Assembly (NCBI GenBank): GCA_024681705.1
Contig: JAILAI010000148.1
Location: 1-49,369, forward strand
Origin: Prevotella sp.
GTDB taxonomy: Bacteria > Bacteroidota > Bacteroidia > Bacteroidales > Bacteroidaceae
Direction: 5' to 3'
DNA: 49,369 nt
Made by a program: the position numbers and the translations under genes. The stretch's first letter is position 1. The number at the start of each line of letters is the position of its first letter. Shown piece after piece: positions 23,635 through 33,005 of this stretch. The notes beneath the pieces are model-generated. The model ran no database searches and had not been told where the DNA came from. It was given only the letters and a program-made list of their open reading frames with translations.

Positions 23635-26172
23635 TTATGAGAAAACGAGCTCTTGTTTCTCGGGGTACTTGTCGATGTGGATGGTGTCGCCAGCATGGAT
23701 GTCCTCGTTGAGCAGCCGTTCGCACACACCGTCTTCGATGTACGTCTGGATGGCGCGTTTGAGTGGTCGGGCACCGAACTGAACGTCGTAGCCCTTTGAG
23801 GCCACAAATTCCTTTGCCGCGTCGGTTATCTCCATGCGTATGCCAAGCGTTTCCATTCGTTTGTAGAGGGCGCGTAACTCCACGTTTATAATCTTCTTAA
23901 TGGCCTCGAGATCCAGCTGGTCGAAGGTGATGATCTCGTCCAGACGGTTGAGGAACTCCGGGGCGAACTGCTTGCTAAGGCTCTTCTGGATGATTCTGCG
24001 AGCAAACTCCTTGTCCTTCTCACCCGAAGCGAGTCCGATGCCTCCAGCGTTGAATCCTACGCCGCGTCCGAACTCCTTCAGCTGTCGGGTACCGGCGTTA
24101 GATGTCATGATAATCACCGTGTTACGGAAGTCTACCAGTCGTCCATTGCCATCGGTCAGTCGGCCTTCGTCGAGCACCTGTAGCAACATGTTAAACACGT
24201 TGCCGTGAGCCTTCTCAATCTCGTCGAGCAGCACGATGGAGTAGGGGTGGCGGCGCACTCGCTCGGTGAGTTGTCCGCCTTCCTCATAACCTACATATCC
24301 CGGAGGAGCACCGACCAGTCGCGAGGTGTTGAAGCTCTCGGAATACTCGCTCATGTCTATACGGATGAGGGCATCGGCGCTACCAAACATCTGCTCGGCA
24401 AGTTTCTTCGCCAGATAGGTCTTTCCGACGCCAGTGGGACCCAGGAACATGAACGCTCCGATGGGGTGGTTGGGGTCTTTCAGTCCTACGCGGTTGCGCT
24501 GGATGGCCTTTACCATCTTGTCGATGGCTGCCTCTTGTGCGATGACCTCTTCTTTCAGTCGTGTTCCCATGTTCTTCAGGCGCAGTCCTTCGGCTTCGGC
24601 CATGCGCTGAACGGGCACACCCGTCATCACGCTCACTACCTCGGCCACCTCTTTCTCGGTCACCGTAACGCGCACGTCGACATCACCCGAAGTCCACTTG
24701 TCCTGGAGCGTCTGAAGTTCCTGTTCGAGCGTTGTCTGACGGTCTCTATAGCTAGCTGCCAGTTCGAAGTTCTGGTTCTTCACGGCAGCCTTCTTCTTCT
24801 CCTCTACGTAGCTCAGTTCCTTTTCCTTCTCAGCTATTTCAGGCGGCATGCTGGCGTGTTGCAGATGCACCTTTGCTCCTACCTCGTCGAGCGCGTCGAT
24901 AGCTTTGTCGGGGAAGAATCGGTCGGTGACGTATCTGTCCGTCAATTTGACACATGCCAAAATGGCATCCTCGGTATAGTTCACGTGGTGATGGGCCTCG
25001 TAGCGGTCCTTGATGTTCTTCAGGATGGTGATGGTCTGCTCGGTGGTGGTGGGTTCAACCATTACCTTCTGGAATCTGCGCTCCAACGCACCGTCCTTCT
25101 CGATGGAGTTGCGGTATTCGTCGAGCGTGGTGGCCCCGATGCATTGTATGGTTCCGCGTGCCAGAGCGGGTTTCAGGATGTTAGCTGCATCCATAGAACC
25201 TGGTGTGCTGCCAGCTCCCACGAGTGTGTGAATCTCGTCGATGAAGATGATGATGTCGGGGTTTTGTTCCAGTTCCTTAATGAGTGCCTTGAGCCTTTCC
25301 TCGAACTGCCCGCGATACTTCGTTCCAGCCACGATGGCCGTCATATCGATGTTCACGAGTCGCTTGTTGAAGAGGATGGGCGATGTGTGGCGGTTGACAA
25401 TCATCTGGGCGAGTCCCTCCACGATGGCGCTTTTTCCCACACCAGGTTCTCCGATGAGAATGGGGTTGTTCTTCTTGCGTCGGCAGAGAATCTCGGTGAG
25501 TCGCTGAATCTCGTTCTCGCGCCCAACCACGGGATCTAGCTTGCCTTCGATGGCAGCTGTGGTGAGGTTGGTGCTGAAACTATCGAGCACGGGTGTCTTC
25601 CCGTCGCCTTTCCTTGTACGTGTAGTGGTGTTCTCCTGGCGCGACTGACCCTTCGGTTCCTGCGATGTAGCTTCATCGTCGAGTTCATTGTCGTCGTCAG
25701 TGAGATCGATACCGTTTCTTGTTGTTAATCCTCCATTCTCCTGAGAGAAATAGGAGAGTGCATCTTCGTAGTTCATGTTGTTAAATTCTAATACTTCTTT
25801 AGCGCCGTTGGCCACTTGATCGTGCAAGATGGCCAAAAGCAGGTGTTCGGCGTCGACGGTCTTCTTCGTCTGCATCCTTGCCTCAAGCACAGCCAGTTTC
25901 AGAATGTTGCTGGCTTTCTCGTTGAGCACCAGTTCGTTGGTGTTGATAGGACGCATGAGATCGTCTTCGCGCACTTTCATTTCCAGTTCCGTCTTCATCG
26001 ATTGCAAGTTCATGTCGAATTTCATTAGCATCTCCCTGACCGGACCGTGCTTGTCGCGCATGAGCCCCAGCAAGAGATGCTCTGGCCCTACCGACCTGCT
26101 GGCCAGACGGGCTGCTTCTTCTCTGCTGAATGCAAGAATCTGTGAGACGTTGGGTGAAAACTGACTTGCCAT
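23635..26172 (-). CDS. clpC: Clp protease ATP-binding subunit ClpC
   Basis: 845 aa, a Hsp100 unfoldase that feeds substrates to ClpP. In order: the Clp N-domain (residues 1-145, with two repeats), the first AAA+ module (Walker [14 protein letters not shown], Walker [12 protein letters not shown]), a UVR-type middle motif ([18 protein letters not shown]), the second AAA+ module ([17 protein letters not shown]) and a C-terminal D2-small domain. The UVR segment in a short middle domain identifies ClpC rather than ClpB or ClpA. It is a single-gene unit with its own terminator. No ClpP or McsB gene is in the window. Confidence 0.95.
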   Translation of the reverse strand: MASQFSPNVSQILAFSREEAARLASRSVGPEHLLLGLMRDKHGPVREMLMKFDMNLQSMKTELEMKVREDDLMRPINTNELVLNEKASNILKLAVLEARMQTKKTVDAEHLLLAILHDQVANGAKEVLEFNNMNYEDALSYFSQENGGLTTRNGIDLTDDDNELDDEATSQEPKGQSRQENTTTRTRKGDGKTPVLDSFSTNLTTAAIEGKLDPVVGRENEIQRLTEILCRRKKNNPILIGEPGVGKSAIVEGLAQMIVNRHTSPILFNKRLVNIDMTAIVAGTKYRGQFEERLKALIKELEQNPDIIIFIDEIHTLVGAGSTPGSMDAANILKPALARGTIQCIGATTLDEYRNSIEKDGALERRFQKVMVEPTTTEQTITILKNIKDRYEAHHHVNYTEDAILACVKLTDRYVTDRFFPDKAIDALDEVGAKVHLQHASMPPEIAEKEKELSYVEEKKKAAVKNQNFELAASYRDRQTTLEQELQTLQDKWTSGDVDVRVTVTEKEVAEVVSVMTGVPVQRMAEAEGLRLKNMGTRLKEEVIAQEAAIDKMVKAIQRNRVGLKDPNHPIGAFMFLGPTGVGKTYLAKKLAEQMFGSADALIRIDMSEYSESFNTSRLVGAPPGYVGYEEGGQLTERVRRHPYSIVLLDEIEKAHGNVFNMLLQVLDEGRLTDGNGRLVDFRNTVIIMTSNAGTRQLKEFGRGVGFNAGGIGLASGEKDKEFARRIIQKSLSKQFAPEFLNRLDEIITFDQLDLEAIKKIINVELRALYKRMETLGIRMEITDAAKEFVASKGYDVQFGARPLKRAIQTYIEDGVCERLLNEDIHAGDTIHIDKYPEKQELVFS

Positions 26173-26329
26173 ATATGCGTTAACCTTTCCTTTTGTTACC
26201 TTTTTTTAATAGGAGTCTCTACTTCTGAAATTCTGACTTTTCTGACAGTTGAGTTACCCTATGTATAAATGTTTTGACGGAATTGTACTTACAAACACCA
26301 TGCCAAACCCCTTGAAAGCGTCGTCGAAG

Positions 26330-27106
26330 TTATTCCTCGCCGTCGAACGTTGCCAGCAACGAGGCGGCTTTCTCGAGGTCTTCGGGTGTGTCGATGCCTA
26401 CGGTTTCGAGGTCGGTTGTGGCCACGCGGATTCGGTAACCGTTCTGGAGCCAGCGCAGTTGTTCAAGGCTTTCGGCCATCTCGAGTGGCGATGGCGGCAG
26501 AAGTGTGATTTGCTGAAGTACGTCGCTACGATAGGCATAGAGGCCGATATGCTTCAGGAACGTGTGGCTTTCGATCCATTCATTTGTCTCCTTGCCACGA
26601 ATGTATGGGATGATGCTTCGGCTGAAGTAGAGAGCAAATCCGCGTAGGTCGGTCACCAGTTTCGGGCTGTTCGGGTTGCTCAGTGCTTCGAAGCCTTTGT
26701 CGTTGGTGAAGGGCTTTCCGAGTGTGGCAATCTGAGTCTCGGGAGCTTCCACGAAGCAGTTGACGGCAGCCTCTATCTGTGAGCGGTGGATGAAAGGCTC
26801 GTCGCCCTGAATGTTGACGATGACGTCGGCGTCGGTGTTGATGATTCGTGCCGCCTCGGCTATTCGGTCGGTACCGCTACGATGCTGGTTACTCGTCATC
26901 ACGGCCTTTCCTCCGAATGCACAAACCGCCTGATAGATGCGGTCGTCGTCGGTAGCAACGTAGGCTTCGTCGAGCGCGCTGACAGCTTTCTCGTAGACGC
27001 GTTGGATGACGGTTTTGCCCCCCAACATGGCCAGGGGTTTGCCCGGGAAACGGGTTGAGGCATAACGTGCCGGAATGATGGCGATGGCCTTTAGTTGATG
27101 TTTCAT
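26330..27106 (-). CDS. kdsB: 3-deoxy-manno-octulosonate cytidylyltransferase
   Basis: Activates KDO with CTP to CMP-KDO for lipopolysaccharide core synthesis, in the cytoplasm. 258 aa. The N-terminal nucleotide-binding motif is IPARYASTRFPGKPLAMLGG, and the central motif is VNIQGDEPFIHRSQIEAAV. The C-terminal part has HIGLYAYRSDVL and LEQLRWLQNGYRIRV, typical of KdsB. A longer frame reaches 27148, but MKHQLKAIAIIPARY at 27106 aligns with the family start and a promoter core overlaps the extension. It is divergent from the MORN gene. Confidence 0.95.
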   Translation of the reverse strand: MKHQLKAIAIIPARYASTRFPGKPLAMLGGKTVIQRVYEKAVSALDEAYVATDDDRIYQAVCAFGGKAVMTSNQHRSGTDRIAEAARIINTDADVIVNIQGDEPFIHRSQIEAAVNCFVEAPETQIATLGKPFTNDKGFEALSNPNSPKLVTDLRGFALYFSRSIIPYIRGKETNEWIESHTFLKHIGLYAYRSDVLQQITLLPPSPLEMAESLEQLRWLQNGYRIRVATTDLETVGIDTPEDLEKAASLLATFDGEE

Positions 27107-27145
27107 AATGCTTGGTTCCTTTCCTTTTTTGCTAGAATTTCTCGG

Positions 27146-27153
27146 CAAAGTTA
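27146..27153 (-). promoter_or_regulatory. Promoter core of kdsB
   Basis: Minus-strand TAACTTTG 40 bp before the ATG at 27106. The upstream DNA is an ATGAATT repeat (27163-27190) with no clear -33 element. Confidence 0.45.
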
Positions 27154-27203
27154 CTAAAAAATATGAATTATGAATTACGAATTATGAATTAAGTGAAAAA
27201 AGT

Positions 27204-27234
27204 TTTGTCAAGTGGCAGATTTTGCTTACTTTTG
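27204..27234 (+). promoter_or_regulatory. Promoter of the MORN gene group
   Basis: TTTG (27204-27207), 19 bp, TACTTTTG (27227-27234). Transcription would start near 27241, after the upstream GTG at 27193, which supports the GTG start at 27259. Confidence 0.75.
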
Positions 27235-27258
27235 GGGATAATTTTAAAACGAAGTATT

Positions 27259-28368
27259 GTGAAGACCAAGATATTTGCGCTAATGATGATGTTGTTGCCG
27301 ATGGGAGCCTATGCCCAGATTACACTGGGTTCGTGCATCACCAAAGACGGTGGACAATATCAGGGAGAAATGAACGGTGGTAAACCTCATGGAAAAGGAA
27401 GGGCCGTCTACCAGAACGGAGATATATACGAAGGCGAGTATGCCAAAGGAAAGAGAGAAGGCTACGGCATCTACTCTTTTTCCGATGGAGAAAAATACGA
27501 GGGCGACTGGATGGCCGACCATCAGCATGGGAAGGGTACATTCTATTTCTCGAACAATAATAAATATGTAGGACTTTGGTATCGCGACTTCCAGGAGGGA
27601 CACGGTGTCATGTACTACTACAATGGCGACGTCTACGATGGCGAGTGGGAGAAAGACCAGCGTCAGGGGCGTGGCAAGTACACATTCGCCAACGGAGCCT
27701 ACTACGAGGGAGAATGGAGAAACGACATGAAGAGTGGTCGTGGCTTCTACAATTGGGGCGACGGAAGTACCTACGAGGGAACATTCCAGAACAACATGCG
27801 TTCGGGTCGGGGAACCAACAAATTCTCGAACGGCGACGAATATACCGGCGACTGGAAAGATGATTATCAGAATGGTCGTGGTACCTATAAGTTCCAGAAT
27901 GGCGACCGCTACGATGGCACCTATGTGCAGGGAGAACGCACTGGCGAAGGCGCCTTCAGATATGCCAATGGCGACAAATATGTGGGCCATTTCAGGGACG
28001 GCAACAAAGAAGGTCAGGGCACGTTCACCTGGAAAAACGGTGATGTCTACGTGGGCATGTGGAAAGACGACAAGCAGAATGGTCGTGGAAAGTTGAGCAA
28101 GAAGACTGGCGACGTGTTCGAAGGAGGATTCAAGGACGGTGATATCGACGGCGAGGTCGTCATTCACTATCACGATGGAACCCGCTTCAGAGGCATCTAC
28201 CGCAACGGTAAGCGAAATGGAAAGGCCATCGAGGAGGATAAGGAAGGAAAGCGCTTCGAGGGTACCTACAAGGATGATGAACGCGATGGCGCATACATTA
28301 TTAAAGACCGTCAGGGAAAGATTGTCGAACAGGGTATGTATGTGAACGGAAGAAAAGTGAAAAGCTGA
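27259..28368 (+). CDS. Exported MORN-repeat protein
   Basis: 369 aa from a GTG start, with signal peptide (V/M)KTKIFALMMMLLPMGAYAQ. Almost the whole mature protein consists of 14 consecutive 23-residue MORN repeats (pattern GDxYEGEWxxxxxxGxGxxxFxN) plus a short last piece. The spacing never varies, so it should form a long, regular beta-meander. MORN repeats bind proteins or lipids. A frame from 27193 exists, but the promoter at 27204-27234 and the signal peptide favour 27259. It is probably periplasmic or on the surface. The next gene begins 25 bp downstream. The partner is unknown; no phosphatidylinositol-kinase domain is attached. Confidence 0.85.
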   Translation: MKTKIFALMMMLLPMGAYAQITLGSCITKDGGQYQGEMNGGKPHGKGRAVYQNGDIYEGEYAKGKREGYGIYSFSDGEKYEGDWMADHQHGKGTFYFSNNNKYVGLWYRDFQEGHGVMYYYNGDVYDGEWEKDQRQGRGKYTFANGAYYEGEWRNDMKSGRGFYNWGDGSTYEGTFQNNMRSGRGTNKFSNGDEYTGDWKDDYQNGRGTYKFQNGDRYDGTYVQGERTGEGAFRYANGDKYVGHFRDGNKEGQGTFTWKNGDVYVGMWKDDKQNGRGKLSKKTGDVFEGGFKDGDIDGEVVIHYHDGTRFRGIYRNGKRNGKAIEEDKEGKRFEGTYKDDERDGAYIIKDRQGKIVEQGMYVNGRKVKS

Positions 28369-28393
28369 TTGACAAATATAATATACTAATGGT

Positions 28394-28837
28394 ATGGTAG
28401 TAGATACAATTGACAAACTGAGCTTTTACGAAAGCTTGAATCCACTTTTCAAGGATATTGTGGATTTCTTAAAAACTAACGATCTCAACACGTTGGAAGA
28501 GGGAAAGCACTTCATCAAAGGCAAGGACCTTTTCGTGAACATCCAGATGGCAAAGGGAAAGAGCCGCGAAACGGCCAAACTCGAGACGCACAAGCGTATG
28601 CTCGACATCCAGATTCCACTGAGTGCTCCCGAGACATTTGGATATACTCCTCTCGGAGATTTGCCCGAGGCTGAATACAACGACGAGAAGGATGTCTCCA
28701 AATACGAAGGACTTGCAGAGACCTATTTCACATGCAAACCTGGTGAGATGGCCATCTTCTGGCCTCAGGACGGACATGCTCCCTGTATCAGTGACCAGCC
28801 CGAAATCAAGAAGGCAATTTTCAAAGTGAAAGCATAA
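28394..28837 (+). CDS. YhcH/YjgK/YiaL family protein
   Basis: 147 aa, cytoplasmic, DUF386 family with a cupin-like fold. Family marks are ETHKRMLDIQIPL and the metal-site segment GEMAIFWPQDGHAPCI. Relatives include EbgC, which modulates a beta-galactosidase, and YhcH of the sialic-acid operon, thought to act on sugar anomers or epimers. Here it lies between the MORN gene and the branching enzyme, 25 and 50 bp away, so it may be cotranscribed with both. Its sugar substrate is not shown by context. Confidence 0.88.
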   Translation: MVVDTIDKLSFYESLNPLFKDIVDFLKTNDLNTLEEGKHFIKGKDLFVNIQMAKGKSRETAKLETHKRMLDIQIPLSAPETFGYTPLGDLPEAEYNDEKDVSKYEGLAETYFTCKPGEMAIFWPQDGHAPCISDQPEIKKAIFKVKA

Positions 28838-28887
28838 AGGAGTAGAGAGGGCCATAGACCGCTGCTCTCGTTTAAAAATACAATATT

Positions 28888-30978
28888 ATGGCAACGACAA
28901 AGAAACCAGTAGAGAAAAAGGCAACCCGGAAACCTGCCGCTAAGAAGGACGCAGCTCCCCGGAAGCCGAAACATATAGGACTTGTTCAGAACGACGGCTA
29001 TCTGGAGCCGTTCGAAGATGCTATCCGCGGACGTCACGAACATGCTGAATGGAAAATCAGTCAGCTGACGAAAAACGGAAAGACCACGCTCTCGGAGTTT
29101 GCCTCTGGTCATTTGTACTATGGGCTGCATAAGACGGCTCGTGGTGGATGGGTGTTCCGCGAATGGGCTCCCAACGCCACCGAGATATTCCTTGTGGGCG
29201 ATTTCAATAAATGGCAGGAGAACGACAAATACAAGGCAAAGCGTATCGAAGGCACAGGTAACTGGGAACTGAAACTTCCGGCAAAGGCTATGAAACACGG
29301 CGACCTCTTCAAGATGCACGTGCGCTGGAACGGTGGAGAAGGCGAGAGAATACCCGCTTGGTGCCGTCGAGTGGTACAGGACGAGCAGACGAAAATCTTC
29401 TCAGCTCAGGTGTGGGATCCCGCCAAACCCTACGAATGGAAGAAGAAAACGTTCAAACCAAATAAGGCCCCGCTACTCATCTACGAGTGCCACATTGGCA
29501 TGGGTGAGGATGCTGAGAAGGTAGGAACCTATACCGAATTCAAGGAGAATGTGTTGCCGCGCGTTATCAAGGATGGCTACAACTGCATTCAGATTATGGC
29601 CATTCAGGAACATCCCTATTACGGTTCCTTCGGCTATCATGTGAGTTCCTTCTTTGCCGCCAGCAGTCGTTTTGGCACACCCGAAGAGCTGAAAGACCTT
29701 ATCGATACAGCTCATAAGAACGGTGTGGCCGTCATCATGGACATTGTTCATTCTCACGCCGTGAAGAACGAAGTGGAAGGTCTTGGAAACCTGTGCGGTG
29801 ATCCTAACCAGTTCTTCTACGCTGGCGACCGTCACGAGCATCCCGCATGGGATTCTCTCTGCTTTGACTATGGTAAGGACGAGGTGATTCACTTCCTCCT
29901 CTCCAATTGTAAATTCTGGCTTGAGGAGTTCCATTTCGACGGATTCCGCTTCGATGGCGTCACTTCGATGCTCTACTATAGTCATGGTCTTGGCGAGGCA
30001 TTTACGAACTATGGCGACTATTTCAATGGTCATCAGGACGATAATGCCATCTGCTATCTGACGCTTGCCAACAAACTGATTCACGAGGTGAATAAGAACG
30101 CAATCACCATCGCTGAGGAAGTGAGCGGTATGCCCGGACTTGCGGCCAAGTACGAAGACGGCGGCTATGGTTTTGACTATCGCATGGCCATGAACATTCC
30201 CGACTATTGGATTAAGACGATTAAGGAACAAAGCGACGAGAACTGGAAGCCCAGCTCCATCTTCTGGGAAGTGAAGAATCGCCGACCCGACGAGAAGACC
30301 ATCTCTTATTGCGAGAGTCACGACCAGGCACTCGTGGGCGACAAGACCATCATCTTCCGTCTGATTGATGCCGACATGTATTGGCATTTCGCCAAGAAGG
30401 ATGTCAACGGTGTGGCCGAGAGAGGCATCGCCTTGCACAAGATGATACGTCTGGTAACGGCAGCTGCCATTAACGGCGGTTATCTCAACTTCATGGGCAA
30501 TGAGTTCGGACATCCTGAGTGGATTGACTTCCCACGCGAGGGCAATGGCTGGAGCTATAAATATGCTCGTCGTCAGTGGAATCTTGTCGACAATAAAGAC
30601 CTCTGCTACCACTGGTTGGGCGATTTCGACCGCGAAATGCTGAAGGTCATCAAGAGTCAGAAGAATTTCCAGAGCACGCCTGTTCAGGAGATTTGGCACA
30701 ACGATGGCGACCAGATTCTGGCCTTCATGCGTGGTGACTTGGTGTTTGTCTTCAACTTCTCGCCCACACGTTCGTTCACCGACTATGGTTTCCTGGTGCC
30801 CACAGGCAGCTACGATGTGGTGCTCAACACCGACTCGAAGGACTTCGGCGGCAACGGCTTTGCGGACGACACGATGACACATCTGACCAACTACGACCCG
30901 CTTTATGTAGAGGACCACAAAGAGTGGCTCAAGCTCTACGTTCCCGCTCGTAGTGCAGTCGTGCTCAAAAAGAATTGA
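28888..30978 (+). CDS. glgB: 1,4-alpha-glucan branching enzyme (GH13_8)
   Basis: Introduces alpha-1,6 branches into glycogen, in the cytoplasm. 696 aa. The order is a basic tail (residues 1-30), a CBM48 domain (about 70-160, FREWAPNATEIFLVGDFNKW), then the GH13 barrel with the nucleophile Asp near residue 356 in DGFRFDGVTSMLYYSHG, the acid Glu near residue 410 in TIAEEVSGMP and the transition-state Asp in YCESHDQALVGDKT. A C-terminal all-beta domain closes it. These motifs are those of the eukaryote-like subfamily 8 rather than of E. coli GlgB. The Lys/Ala/Pro-rich start (MATTKKPVEKKATRKPAAKK) resembles a histone H1 tail and is unusual. Confidence 0.93.
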   Translation: MATTKKPVEKKATRKPAAKKDAAPRKPKHIGLVQNDGYLEPFEDAIRGRHEHAEWKISQLTKNGKTTLSEFASGHLYYGLHKTARGGWVFREWAPNATEIFLVGDFNKWQENDKYKAKRIEGTGNWELKLPAKAMKHGDLFKMHVRWNGGEGERIPAWCRRVVQDEQTKIFSAQVWDPAKPYEWKKKTFKPNKAPLLIYECHIGMGEDAEKVGTYTEFKENVLPRVIKDGYNCIQIMAIQEHPYYGSFGYHVSSFFAASSRFGTPEELKDLIDTAHKNGVAVIMDIVHSHAVKNEVEGLGNLCGDPNQFFYAGDRHEHPAWDSLCFDYGKDEVIHFLLSNCKFWLEEFHFDGFRFDGVTSMLYYSHGLGEAFTNYGDYFNGHQDDNAICYLTLANKLIHEVNKNAITIAEEVSGMPGLAAKYEDGGYGFDYRMAMNIPDYWIKTIKEQSDENWKPSSIFWEVKNRRPDEKTISYCESHDQALVGDKTIIFRLIDADMYWHFAKKDVNGVAERGIALHKMIRLVTAAAINGGYLNFMGNEFGHPEWIDFPREGNGWSYKYARRQWNLVDNKDLCYHWLGDFDREMLKVIKSQKNFQSTPVQEIWHNDGDQILAFMRGDLVFVFNFSPTRSFTDYGFLVPTGSYDVVLNTDSKDFGGNGFADDTMTHLTNYDPLYVEDHKEWLKLYVPARSAVVLKKN

Positions 30979-31004
30979 TCAAATCCTGAAATTGTACAAT
31001 TGCA

Positions 31005-32096
31005 TTGAATAAGCAAACCACCAACAACAGCACCATCCTCATGCGAGTGATGTGTGCTGTTGTCTTCTTCATCTTCACATTCTGCTATCTCTATTTCTAT
31101 CAGGCAGATGTACTTGCTATGGCCCAGCATGTGTTGTCGGGTGGCAAGACCCATTACAATCCGTTCGTTGGGGCGGTGCTCATCACTATTGTCCTTTTTC
31201 TGCTTCAGTTGTTGGTCTATGCCATCACGAGGCTCTATAAGCGGGCTCATGCGCTCACTTATTTTCCCTCTCTTCTGGCATTGCTTGTGCTGACGTCAGT
31301 AGGTTGTGACTTTGACCAGTCGCCCCATCTTGGATTCTGGGTTTGGCTCGGTCCTTGTCTTTTGTTGCTCTTCGGATGGGTAGCTTGGAACATGTATCAG
31401 TATCAGCCTTACGAGCCGAAGATTACCGAATTGGGTATTTTTTCCAAAATCATGTGGACAAACATGTTGACGTTGTTCATCATGTTCCTCATGGTAGGAC
31501 TGCTCTCCAACCACAATGATGTGTTTCACTATCGTATGAGAATGGAGAACCTGATGAGCAAAGGGGAATTTGGGAAGGCATTGGAGGTGGGAAAACGTTC
31601 GCTCGAAACCGATAGCAGTCTTGTGATGCTTAGGGCATTTGCGCTTGCTCAGGAAGGTAAATTGGGCGAACAACTCTTTGAATATCCCATTGTAGGCGGT
31701 AGCGAGGCACTTCGTCCCGATGGTGTCACCACGCGTAGCTTCATGTATCCTCAATTGGAGATTCTGCGTTTTGCTTCTTCCGCAAAGGCCGCCGATGACT
31801 ATCGTTTGTGTGCCTATCTGCTGGAGAAAGACTTGAACCGTTTTGTCGCTTCAGTTGTGAAATGCTACAATCTAGAGAGTGGTGACTTGCCAAAACACTA
31901 TCGCGAGGCCCTCACGCTTTACATGCACAAGAGTCCTCAGCCACTCGTCCATTTTGTAGACGAGGTCTTGGAGGCTGACTATGCCGACATGCGAAAATTA
32001 GAGCGGAACACACCCCACGACGTGATGCGCTACAATGCATTGCACGACGCCTATAGCAATACCTATTGGTATTATTTCAAATATGCTAAAAACTAA
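31005..32096 (+). CDS. DUF6057-like integral membrane protein
   Basis: 363 aa from a TTG start at 31005 (NKQTTNNSTILMRVMCAVVF); an ATG at 31041 is an alternative. About four hydrophobic segments fill the first 170 residues. The rest is soluble and helical, with a TPR-like look (MSKGEFGKALEVGKRSLETD and LVMLRAFALAQEGKL). It matches my memory of DUF6057, a Bacteroidota family of unknown role. It begins 26 bp after the branching enzyme and is followed by a terminator, so it ends the MORN-yhcH-glgB transcript. No catalytic motif is seen. Confidence 0.7.
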   Translation: MNKQTTNNSTILMRVMCAVVFFIFTFCYLYFYQADVLAMAQHVLSGGKTHYNPFVGAVLITIVLFLLQLLVYAITRLYKRAHALTYFPSLLALLVLTSVGCDFDQSPHLGFWVWLGPCLLLLFGWVAWNMYQYQPYEPKITELGIFSKIMWTNMLTLFIMFLMVGLLSNHNDVFHYRMRMENLMSKGEFGKALEVGKRSLETDSSLVMLRAFALAQEGKLGEQLFEYPIVGGSEALRPDGVTTRSFMYPQLEILRFASSAKAADDYRLCAYLLEKDLNRFVASVVKCYNLESGDLPKHYREALTLYMHKSPQPLVHFVDEVLEADYADMRKLERNTPHDVMRYNALHDAYSNTYWYYFKYAKN

Positions 32097-32099
32097 CCG

Positions 32100-32134
32100 C
32101 CCTATTCTTCAGCGTTTTGGCTGGAAGAATAGGG
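32100..32134 (+). terminator. Terminator after the DUF6057 gene
   Basis: Stem CCCTATTCTTC/GAAGAATAGGG extended by AGC/GCT, with a 6-nt loop and one bulged base. It lies between convergent genes and may serve both; T runs are poor. Confidence 0.6.
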
Positions 32135-32162
32135 GGTAAGTATTTCGGAAAATAATAGAAGC

Positions 32163-32642
32163 TTACAGGTTGCTCATGATGCGCTTCACGCTCTCGAGTG
32201 CCTTCACCCAGTCGGTGTCGAGCGAGAACTGAGTGAGGAAGCCTTCAGCTCGGCAATAGCTCAGCACCACGTCTTGGTCCATATCATGATAGCGCGGATT
32301 CTCCAGTGACACCTGCTTGAAAAGGTCGATCACGGCCTGACGATCCTTACGACGTGTTTCCTTTGTCAGCTGGCGAGTAAACAAATCTACGTATTCATAC
32401 ATGGCGAGTGCCTGCACGTCGAGCATTCGTGCGGTGCTGTCGGGCATGAGTTCGCGGGCCTTCATGGCGGCATACGTCAGTGCGTCCACCTTGAAAGTTG
32501 CAATCTTGCGCGTCTGGAGGTTGCGCGATTTGTCTTCGGCCACCTTCTTCGACATATTCATGATTTCCCCATAAATTTGCTGAGCGCTTATTGGGCAGCA
32601 TGTTCCACAGAACAGGGCTGCGGCCATAATCAATTTTCTCAT
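32163..32642 (-). CDS. Small exported protein of unknown function
   Basis: 159 aa, with signal peptide MRKLIMAAALFCGTCCPISA. The mature part is predicted mostly helical (IMNMSKKVAEDKSRNLQTRK, LTYAAMKARELMPDSTARML) and has one Cys near the C-terminus. No family was recognised. It has its own promoter and stands alone between two plus-strand units. Real coding is supported by the signal peptide, the matched promoter and a composition like that of its neighbours. Confidence 0.7.
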   Translation of the reverse strand: MRKLIMAAALFCGTCCPISAQQIYGEIMNMSKKVAEDKSRNLQTRKIATFKVDALTYAAMKARELMPDSTARMLDVQALAMYEYVDLFTRQLTKETRRKDRQAVIDLFKQVSLENPRYHDMDQDVVLSYCRAEGFLTQFSLDTDWVKALESVKRIMSNL

Positions 32643-32673
32643 TTCGCGTACACGTTTCTTTGTTATTTCGGTG

Positions 32674-32704
32674 CAAAGTTACGAATTAGCCATCAAACGG
32701 CAAA
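32674..32704 (-). promoter_or_regulatory. Promoter of the small exported protein
   Basis: Minus strand: TTTG (32701-32704), 19 bp, TAACTTTG (32674-32681), 31 bp before the ATG at 32642. Confidence 0.65.
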
Positions 32705-32916
32705 GGCTTTGTGTGCTTTTTCTTCTTAAAATTCCTCAAAGCATCCTTACACATTATATATAATATGCGTGCGCGCGAGAACTTTGGGGTGTGTGCGCAC
32801 ACTGTCAAAAGGTACGTTTTGTAAGGCTAAAACGGGCTGTTTGTGTCTTTTTTGATACCTTTTTCTTGATTTAGGTAACTTTTTTCTGCTTTTCTTTCAA
32901 TTTTTCTTTCAAAATG

Positions 32917-32947
32917 TTTGTTTATTTCGAGAAAATGTGTAATTTTG
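32917..32947 (+). promoter_or_regulatory. gdhA promoter
   Basis: TTTG (32917-32920), 19 bp, TAATTTTG (32940-32947), with the ATG at 33006 giving a leader of about 50 bases. Confidence 0.75.
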
Positions 32948-33005
32948 CAACCGAAAAATAAATCAATAAGGTAAAAAGAAGTAAAACCATTAAAAAGTAA
33001 TTGTT

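Larger units (their letters stand above)
32643..33005. other. Divergent regulatory gap before gdhA
   Basis: 363 bp without a gene. It holds the minus promoter at 32674-32704, an alternating GCGTGCGCGCG stretch near 32767, the 12-bp palindrome GTGTGCGCACAC at 32791-32802, and the gdhA promoter. The palindrome could be an operator, but it lies 115 bp upstream of the gdhA -33 element. Confidence 0.6.

Noticed and set aside
27163..27190. ATGAATT short repeat upstream of kdsB and the MORN gene
   Set aside because: Only four degenerate 7-8 bp units; simple AT-rich repeats like this are common in intergenic DNA of the phylum and give no further signal.
27280..28416. 378-codon open frame antisense to the MORN gene
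   Set aside because: It is the mirror of a repetitive gene; its apparent Val/Ile-rich repeats are the reverse complement of MORN codons.
29473..30918. 481-codon open frame antisense to glgB
   Set aside because: The branching enzyme on the plus strand has all catalytic motifs. The antisense frame has no start context or known domain.
32791..32802. 12-bp palindrome GTGTGCGCACAC as a gdhA operator
   Set aside because: It is more than 110 bp upstream of the gdhA promoter and has no second copy in the window, so an operator role is not supported. It is mentioned only in the gap description.
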